64,000 bases of DNA, taken from Clostridiaceae bacterium. Lineage in GTDB: Bacteria > Bacillota_A > Clostridia > Clostridiales > Clostridiaceae. A model generated the notes under the pieces. That model made no database searches, was not told the DNA's origin, and worked only from the letters and a program-made list of their open reading frames with translations. This document shows positions 58,958-64,000 of this stretch, one piece after another (within the stretch, counting starts at the first letter, position 1; every line of letters begins with the position of its first letter). The position numbers and the translations under genes are program-made. The stretch lies in contig JAQSXU010000006.1 in the NCBI GenBank assembly GCA_029256485.1, positions 1 to 64,000 of the forward strand, in the 5' to 3' direction.

Positions 58958-59995
58958 TTAATTTAAATTTTTTCTTTTGAGCACCCCATTACTTACAGTA
59001 ATTAAAGTTTTATCAGCAATTCCTAATATGCTTCCTTCATAGCTGGTGGTTTTATTAGTCAGTTTATCTGTAATGTAACCTTTTGTGCTATCGACTATAT
59101 ATATTTTACCGCTGCTCGTTATGAATATATTATTTTTATCTACAGGTTCATTAAGATCTATAGACTTCCATTGTCTAATATTTTTTTTAATAGATCCATA
59201 TTGAATTTTAACTACTTTATTATTTTTAACTATACCTATATATAAATTGTCGGAATCATCCACATTAAGGAAATAAACATTTTTACTTAAAGAATCCCAA
59301 CTGTTATTTTTTACATATACATTATCATCAATTCTGCTTTCATAGATTAAATTGGTCATGCGCTTAAATACTCCTATTTTTCCAATCATTTTTGATGTTA
59401 ATAATGACATCACATTTCCATTTACATCAATATTGAATATATCTGTTCTTCCATTAGCTTTGGCAATCCTAATGTACCATAAATTCATACCAGTTGAAAT
59501 TGCAATATCCGAAACCTTGTCACTGCAGTTATTTAATTTCAATTTTATATTTTTTCCATTACTATTTGTTGGAGTAAATTTACTATCATTTTCTGCATTA
59601 TATCTATAGATGTTTATATTTCTCCCTTGATATAAGTCCTTTTCGCATATAACCATTGAATTCATATCAGGAAACCACTTACAGTAAACTTGTTTAAAGC
59701 CTTTTTCTGCATTTACAACATGTTTTGTTCCATCGTAGGTATTAATTATATTTAATTTATCCTGTTCATAATAAGATATATATTTGCCATCATAGGAAAC
59801 TTCAGTTTGTTTAGCATCTGAAGGCACATTAATAGTTATATCTTTAAGTAATTGCTTGTTTTTGTCTACCCTTACTTCAGTTACATTAGTATTTAATACA
59901 GTTTTCTCATAGTACTTATCTGCAGCAAAGAATACACCAGTTTGAAATAGTACAGCAATTAAACTCCACATTAATATTCTTTTTATTTTGATCAT
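58958..59995 (-). CDS. Anchored extracytoplasmic protein, possible beta-propeller
   Basis: 345 residues. N-terminal signal anchor (about 6-24), then a long beta-rich part with recurring short blocks such as SYDGKYISYYEQDKLNIINT and WFPDMNSMVICEKD that look like WD40/TolB-type propeller blades. No catalytic motif. AAAGGAG precedes ATG. It follows the NAGPA-domain gene by 15 bases, so the two secreted proteins probably work together. Confidence 0.72.
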   Translation of the reverse strand: MIKIKRILMWSLIAVLFQTGVFFAADKYYEKTVLNTNVTEVRVDKNKQLLKDITINVPSDAKQTEVSYDGKYISYYEQDKLNIINTYDGTKHVVNAEKGFKQVYCKWFPDMNSMVICEKDLYQGRNINIYRYNAENDSKFTPTNSNGKNIKLKLNNCSDKVSDIAISTGMNLWYIRIAKANGRTDIFNIDVNGNVMSLLTSKMIGKIGVFKRMTNLIYESRIDDNVYVKNNSWDSLSKNVYFLNVDDSDNLYIGIVKNNKVVKIQYGSIKKNIRQWKSIDLNEPVDKNNIFITSSGKIYIVDSTKGYITDKLTNKTTSYEGSILGIADKTLITVSNGVLKRKNLN

Positions 59996-60010
59996 ATTAC
60001 TAACTCTCCT

Positions 60011-61009
60011 TTATGGTTCGACATATAATACAGTTGCCACATATCTTTCACCATTTAATCCATGTGGATTATTTATTACACTGCCATCATAATACATAGT
60101 AGAAGAGTATCCTCCATCTAAATTTGTTGCATTATATGCACCAAACTTTAACAGTTCATCCTGTGCATCTTTCATAGTAGCCCCAGATTTTATAAGATTT
60201 TTTCTGCCATCCATTACTAAGAATAAAACAGTGCCATCTCTTTTCTGGCCTATGGCTGTTACTGGCTGTAAACCGCTGCTTGCTGCATTTTTATCAGATA
60301 TTTGACCCTTTCCATTAGCTATTAGCACTGGACCTCTAAAGCAAATAGCCTCAGAAACATTTTTTTGCCTTAACTCATTTAAACTATAATTTCCTACTAT
60401 AAGCTGTCCAATCTTTGTAAAAGCTGTAACACTATATTTGGTGTCTGCATTAGAGTTATCCTTAGGATATATGACTTGTCCATTTGATATTACAAAACCA
60501 CCTGGAAATGCTGCATCTCCGCCAAATGCAGTTTTATTGGCATCATAAAATCCTCCTCCATTAATTGCTGCCACTGCATTATGATCTTTTGCCATTTCAC
60601 TGGTTTTTTGTCCCTCTACGCCTAGATTATTAGTAACAGCCACCTTTACCTTTGTAGGTACAGGGATCTCTAATAAATACCCGTCATACCTTCCTGAGTC
60701 AGGATGTAAATCATATCTCACAATTTCATTACTGCGGTTATTATTAACTTTTATATTCGAAACATCAACTGCTTCAGTATCATTAGCTGTATCCTGTTTA
60801 TTTAATATATTATTGATTTGGTCAACAGACAGAAACGTTGTCGCAATGTATGTATGTCTTGTGCCCATAATTGTAGCAACCACAATCCTCTTTAAGTTGT
60901 TAAAGGGCCCTTTGAATATATAGAACGGCGCTGTTATTATGGTAAATACTATCTCATATACTAAAAAAATTATGAAAATTTTTGCTTTAAATTTCTTTTT
61001 CTTAACCAA
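60011..61009 (-). CDS. Phosphodiester glycosidase (NAGPA-domain) protein
   Basis: 332 residues, TTG start with AAGGAGGG six bases before it. N-terminal membrane anchor (about 9-30), then the NAGPA domain from about 115: AAINGGGFYD, AFPGGFVISNG, ICFRGPVLIANG, PVTAIGQKRDG, LFLVMDGR and LDGGYSSTMYYDG. The domain is named for the mammalian uncovering enzyme; bacterial members are secreted and act on wall or exopolysaccharide glycosides. The membrane-proximal YIATTFLSVDQIN region is typical of clostridial forms. Confidence 0.9.
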   Translation of the reverse strand: MVKKKKFKAKIFIIFLVYEIVFTIITAPFYIFKGPFNNLKRIVVATIMGTRHTYIATTFLSVDQINNILNKQDTANDTEAVDVSNIKVNNNRSNEIVRYDLHPDSGRYDGYLLEIPVPTKVKVAVTNNLGVEGQKTSEMAKDHNAVAAINGGGFYDANKTAFGGDAAFPGGFVISNGQVIYPKDNSNADTKYSVTAFTKIGQLIVGNYSLNELRQKNVSEAICFRGPVLIANGKGQISDKNAASSGLQPVTAIGQKRDGTVLFLVMDGRKNLIKSGATMKDAQDELLKFGAYNATNLDGGYSSTMYYDGSVINNPHGLNGERYVATVLYVEP

Positions 61010-61168
61010 AATAACCCTCCTTTGCTGGCAAATTAAACCTATGCTTAACGTAATACCTAGTATAGTATTTAATAGTCAAAAAAAGGTTACTAATTAGTTA
61101 AAATTTAGAGTCAAAATTTTAACTTAACTGCTACAGCCATTATTTAAAATAGGGCAAAAAAACAGGCT

Positions 61169-61192
61169 GATTTTCAGCATCAGCTGAAAATC
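61169..61192 (-). terminator. serA terminator
   Basis: GATTTTCAGC / GCTGAAAATC stem with a four-base loop; on the minus strand it is followed by AGCCTGTTTTTTTG. Confidence 0.85.
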
Positions 61193-61213
61193 TAACCATA
61201 ATGCTATTGCAAA

Positions 61214-62125
61214 TTATGCTGAAAAGTAGTTCTCAATAATATTAACTATTTCTAATGCAATCCTTCCCTGGGCCTCATTTGTAGATCCGCCAATATGAGG
61301 GGTCACACTTACTTTATCATTGTTTATAAGATCCAAATTTGGATTTGGCTCATTTTCAAATACATCAATGCCTGCTCCGGCTACTTTGCCTTCATTTAAG
61401 GCATTTAAAAGAGCTTTCTCGTCAACAACGCCACCTCTTGCACAATTAATAATATATACACCATCTTTCATCATTTCAAATTCTTCTTCACCGATCACAG
61501 CTCCATCTTCTTTAATAAATGGTATGTGCAGTGATATAACATCTGAAACCTTAAGCAAATTTTCTAAACTGCAGAACTTCCACTTATGAAAGCCTTCTGC
61601 TTTTCCTAATTTATCTGTGTACACTATTTTCATTCCAAGTCCATCTGCTCTTTTTGCTACTTCTTTAGCTATTCTTCCAAATCCTATAAGTCCTAAAGTT
61701 TTTCCATAAAGCTCTGTTCCCTTATATTTTTTCTTCTCCCACTTTCCTTCCCTAAGAGAAACATTTGCATCATATATTTTTCTAGTCAATGAAAACATAT
61801 GTGCAATTGCAAGTTCTGCCACAGAAGCACTGCTGGCATTAGGAGTATTTCTAACTTCTACTCCATTTTTATTAGCATAATCCACATCAATATTATCTAC
61901 CCCAACACCACCGCGTATTACAAGCTTTAATTTTCCCTGCTTACCATGATCAATAATTTCCTTATTTATCTTTGTAGCTGACCTTACAATAGCCACATCA
62001 AAATCTTTAATATTTTCCTTTAAGCCCTCCTTTTCGTAATGTTTGTCAACCACATCGAAGCCTTCCAATGTAAGCTTATCCATAGCCTCTTTTTCCATTC
62101 CATCACATACAAGTATTCTTGTCAT
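61214..62125 (-). CDS. serA: D-3-phosphoglycerate dehydrogenase (short form)
   Basis: 303 residues from the ATG at 62125 with AGGGGG upstream; the frame is open for 50 more codons into the T-box leader, which is not coding. Rossmann motif LIGFGRIAKEVAKRA (about 144-158); catalytic Arg in NCARGG, Glu in VFENEPNP and His in TPHIGGSTNEAQ. It lacks the C-terminal ACT regulatory domain of long SerA forms. It makes 3-phosphohydroxypyruvate, the first step of serine synthesis. The tandem serine T-boxes upstream support this substrate over other hydroxyacids. Confidence 0.93.
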   Translation of the reverse strand: MTRILVCDGMEKEAMDKLTLEGFDVVDKHYEKEGLKENIKDFDVAIVRSATKINKEIIDHGKQGKLKLVIRGGVGVDNIDVDYANKNGVEVRNTPNASSASVAELAIAHMFSLTRKIYDANVSLREGKWEKKKYKGTELYGKTLGLIGFGRIAKEVAKRADGLGMKIVYTDKLGKAEGFHKWKFCSLENLLKVSDVISLHIPFIKEDGAVIGEEEFEMMKDGVYIINCARGGVVDEKALLNALNEGKVAGAGIDVFENEPNPNLDLINNDKVSVTPHIGGSTNEAQGRIALEIVNIIENYFSA

Positions 62126-62204
62126 AAAATAACCCCCTAAAAATTTATTTTTGTTTAATTTGCTGATGCAATCATTTAATGTACAGTGATAAATTGATAA
62201 AGTA

Positions 62205-62460
62205 AAATGTATAAAAAAAGAGACAATCACACCCCTTAGGGACGATTGTCTCGCGTTGCCACCCTTATTGATCATTATTAGAATGATCCTCTCAATTCAT
62301 GTAACGGTTTCTACCGTATTACTCATCGTAATAATCCTCCAAGGCGGATTCACTAAATATCAGCTGTCAGTTTGCACCATCCACTGACTCTCTTTAACTT
62401 ACTTTAGCTACTATTCTCTTCACTGGATACATATAATCTTTTAATTTTCCATATTGTAGG
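62205..62460 (-). promoter_or_regulatory. Serine T-box, proximal copy
   Basis: Minus strand: stem I with AGAGAGTCAGTGGATGG, a TCC codon (62348-62346) in GTGAATCCGCC as likely specifier, then T-box AAGGGTGGCAACGCGA (62266-62251), and terminator arms AGACAATC and GATTGTCT followed by CTTTTTTT. TCC codes serine. It is about 80 bases from the serA start. Confidence 0.93.
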
Positions 62461-62509
62461 TATGTCACAATGTTTTAAAATTCTACATTATATCTATTTA
62501 AATTTACAA

Positions 62510-62755
62510 AAAAAAGAGACAGCCATCCCACCAGGGACGATTGTCTCGCGTTGCCACCCTTATTAATCATTGTAAAATGATTCTCTCAATTCATATAACG
62601 GATTCTACCGTATTACTCATCGTAATAATCCTCCAAGGCGGATTCACCAAAGATCAGCTATCGGTTTACACCACCACCGACTCTCTTTAACTTACTTTAG
62701 TTACTATTCTCTTCATAGGAAATATATAATATTTTAAATTCTTATATTGTGGCTA
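62510..62755 (-). promoter_or_regulatory. Serine T-box, distal copy
   Basis: Near-repeat of the proximal T-box about 294 bases upstream: AGAGAGTCGGTGGTGG in stem I, the same GTGAATCCGCC specifier region (TCC at 62642-62640), the same AGGGTGGCAACGCGA T-box, and a weaker terminator (AGACAATC against GGCTGTCT) with a long T run. Both copies retain the complete set of elements. Confidence 0.9.
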
Positions 62756-62807
62756 AGTCACAATATTTTAGAATTTTTGCATTAAATCTGTTTAATTATT
62801 GTTACCT

Positions 62808-62836
62808 ATTATATATTTCAAAAGAGGATCTGTCAA
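62808..62836 (-). promoter_or_regulatory. Promoter of tandem T-box/serA transcript
   Basis: Minus strand TTGACA (62836-62831), 17-base spacer, TATAAT (62813-62808): a perfect consensus. I saw no comparable promoter between the two T-boxes. Confidence 0.88.
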
Positions 62837-62863
62837 CAATAAATTTTTACCAGTTGAATATTT

Positions 62864-64000
62864 TTATAATTTTTTATCATCCACCTGATCAAGCCACTTT
62901 TTTACAGGTATAATAACACTTTCAATGGTGCCGTCTTTAAATGGATTTTCCAAATTTGCGACATTTACTAGCTGTAAGAAGGATTTACTGCCCCCTTGTC
63001 TGCATAATGTTAAATAATCCTGAAAGGCTTTTTCTCTGTTTTCATTTGCCTTAACCCAAAATTCCAGTGCACAAACTTGAGCCAAAGTATAATCAATATA
63101 GTAAAATGGAACCTGGAAAATATGTCCCTGTCTAAACCAGAATCCCCCTCTATTTAATAAGTCACTATCCTCATAATCTGTGCTTGGTAAGTATTTCTTT
63201 TCGATTTTTCTCCAAGCTTCCTTTCTTTCATTTGGAGTAATTTCAGGGTTTTCATACACAAAATGCTGAAACTCATCTACTGTAACTCCATATGGAATAA
63301 ATGTTATTGCACTGCTTAAATGTGAGAATTTATATTTCAATTCATCTTCTTTAAAAAACAGCTTCATCCATGGCCATGTGAGAAACTCCATGCTCATAGA
63401 ATGTATTTCTGCAGCTTCATAAGTTGGAAATGAATACTCAGGTACTTCATAACCTCTGCTTAAATATGCCTGAAAAGCATGCCCTGCTTCATGAGTTAGA
63501 ACATCCACATCTCCTGAAGTGCCATTAAAGTTGGAGAATATAAATGGTGACTTATATTTTGGTATATAAGTACAGTATCCACCTCCTGCTTTGCCCTTCT
63601 TGCTTACTAAATCCAAAAGTTCATGGTCCACCATAAATGTAAAGAATTCATCTGTTTCCTTAGACAACTCTCTGTACATTTGCTTTCCATTATTTAATAT
63701 CCAATTTGAATCTCCCTTTGGTATGGCATTGCCTGTTAAAAACTTTAGCGGTTCATCATAGTATTTAGGTTCATCTATTCCAAGTCTTTCTCCCTGTCTC
63801 TTTTTAAGCTGCTCTGCCAGCGGTACAATATATTCCAGCACTTGATTTCTGTAGCTGGCAACCATATCTGCATTATAGTCTGACCTTCTCATTCTTAAAT
63901 ATGCAAGTTCAACGAAATTCTTATAGCCCAGTTTTTTGGCTATTCTTGTTCTTATTTTAACTAATTTATCATAGAGTTCATCAAACTTTTCTTCATTTTC
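62864..64000 (-). CDS. M3-family oligoendopeptidase (PepF type), N-terminal part outside window
   Basis: The frame stays open for 36 codons before the first in-window Met at 63892 and runs off the right edge (AYLRMRRSDYNADM), so the start lies beyond 64000. About 378 residues are visible. The zinc motif is VLTHEAGHAFQAYLS (HExxH), with the third ligand Glu in YEAAEIHSMSMEFLTW, typical of M3 oligopeptidases; full PepF-like proteins are about 560-600 residues. Cytosolic metallopeptidase that degrades short peptides. It precedes serA but the serA promoter lies between them. Confidence 0.93.
   Translation of the reverse strand, partial: ENEEKFDELYDKLVKIRTRIAKKLGYKNFVELAYLRMRRSDYNADMVASYRNQVLEYIVPLAEQLKKRQGERLGIDEPKYYDEPLKFLTGNAIPKGDSNWILNNGKQMYRELSKETDEFFTFMVDHELLDLVSKKGKAGGGYCTYIPKYKSPFIFSNFNGTSGDVDVLTHEAGHAFQAYLSRGYEVPEYSFPTYEAAEIHSMSMEFLTWPWMKLFFKEDELKYKFSHLSSAITFIPYGVTVDEFQHFVYENPEITPNERKEAWRKIEKKYLPSTDYEDSDLLNRGGFWFRQGHIFQVPFYYIDYTLAQVCALEFWVKANENREKAFQDYLTLCRQGGSKSFLQLVNVANLENPFKDGTIESVIIPVKKWLDQVDDKKL

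Noticed and set aside
62126..62275. Fifty-codon N-terminal extension of serA
   Set aside because: It runs into the T-box terminator; the ATG at 62125 has AGGGGG and matches the family start.
1..64000. CRISPR array, tRNA or rRNA genes, prophage
   Set aside because: No regularly spaced direct repeats, no CCA-ending cloverleaf I could recognise, no rRNA-like conserved stretch, and no phage structural or integrase genes were seen.

Overview
The window is chromosomal DNA of a low-GC, spore-forming, anaerobic Firmicute, most likely Clostridium sensu stricto. Supporting signs are A/T-rich codon use, strong GGAGG-type ribosome sites with frequent TTG/GTG starts, a spore germinant-receptor operon, the spore protein Tlp, a bifunctional aldehyde/alcohol dehydrogenase (AdhE), a non-bacterial-type prolyl-tRNA synthetase under a T-box, a glycine riboswitch and oxygen-independent radical SAM enzymes. 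The species cannot be named from sequence reading alone.

Layout. 1-5.5 kb: an edge-truncated unknown gene, then a carboxylate module (AEC-family permease, D-2-hydroxyacid dehydrogenase, DcuS/CitA-type kinase and its response regulator). 5.5-7.2 kb: FMN reductase, tlp, an unknown gene. 7.3-12.8 kb: a six-gene germinant-receptor operon (B, small, A, C, small D-like, B). 13-16 kb: adhE behind a strong promoter and long leader. 16-24 kb: Gfo/Idh oxidoreductase, nitroreductase, psuK-psuG (pseudouridine breakdown), a REP-associated tyrosine transposase (RAYT), aroD, and proS with its T-box. 24-36.8 kb: an accessory stretch of small enzymes and unknown membrane or secreted proteins, with an unusual density of broken genes (frameshift, nonsense codon, truncation). 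36.8-46.6 kb: heterodimeric ABC exporter, rubrerythrin-VIT1 fusion, AIM24 protein, Asn/Gln-rich lipoprotein plus GT39 glycosyltransferase, and a second RAYT copy. 46.7-57.7 kb: DUF1284, riboswitch-controlled amino acid permease, XRE regulator with two radical SAM proteins, DUF2089/SHOCT/MFS operon, nitroreductase, ECF sigma with a PH-like partner, small proteins. 57.7-64 kb: AzlCD, a secreted NAGPA-domain pair, serA behind two tandem serine T-boxes, and the 3' part of an M3 oligopeptidase.

The most striking feature that no single gene explains is a dispersed short motif, GGGGACGGTTAA (core GGGACGGTTA), found by eye at eleven places on both strands. It sits at the upstream homology boundary of both RAYT transposase copies, also lies beyond their 3' sides, brackets the ABC exporter, lies within about 10 bases of several stop codons, and in two genes supplies the last codons. 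I read it as a REP/RAYT-type system of a clostridial kind. A second recurrent element, an AAAGCTGTGAA...TTCACAGCTTT hairpin, occurs four times, twice next to the motif.

All calls come from reading the sequence and given translations; no database search or folding was run. Starts were moved from the longest open frame wherever a ribosome site clearly favoured another codon, and this is stated per gene.
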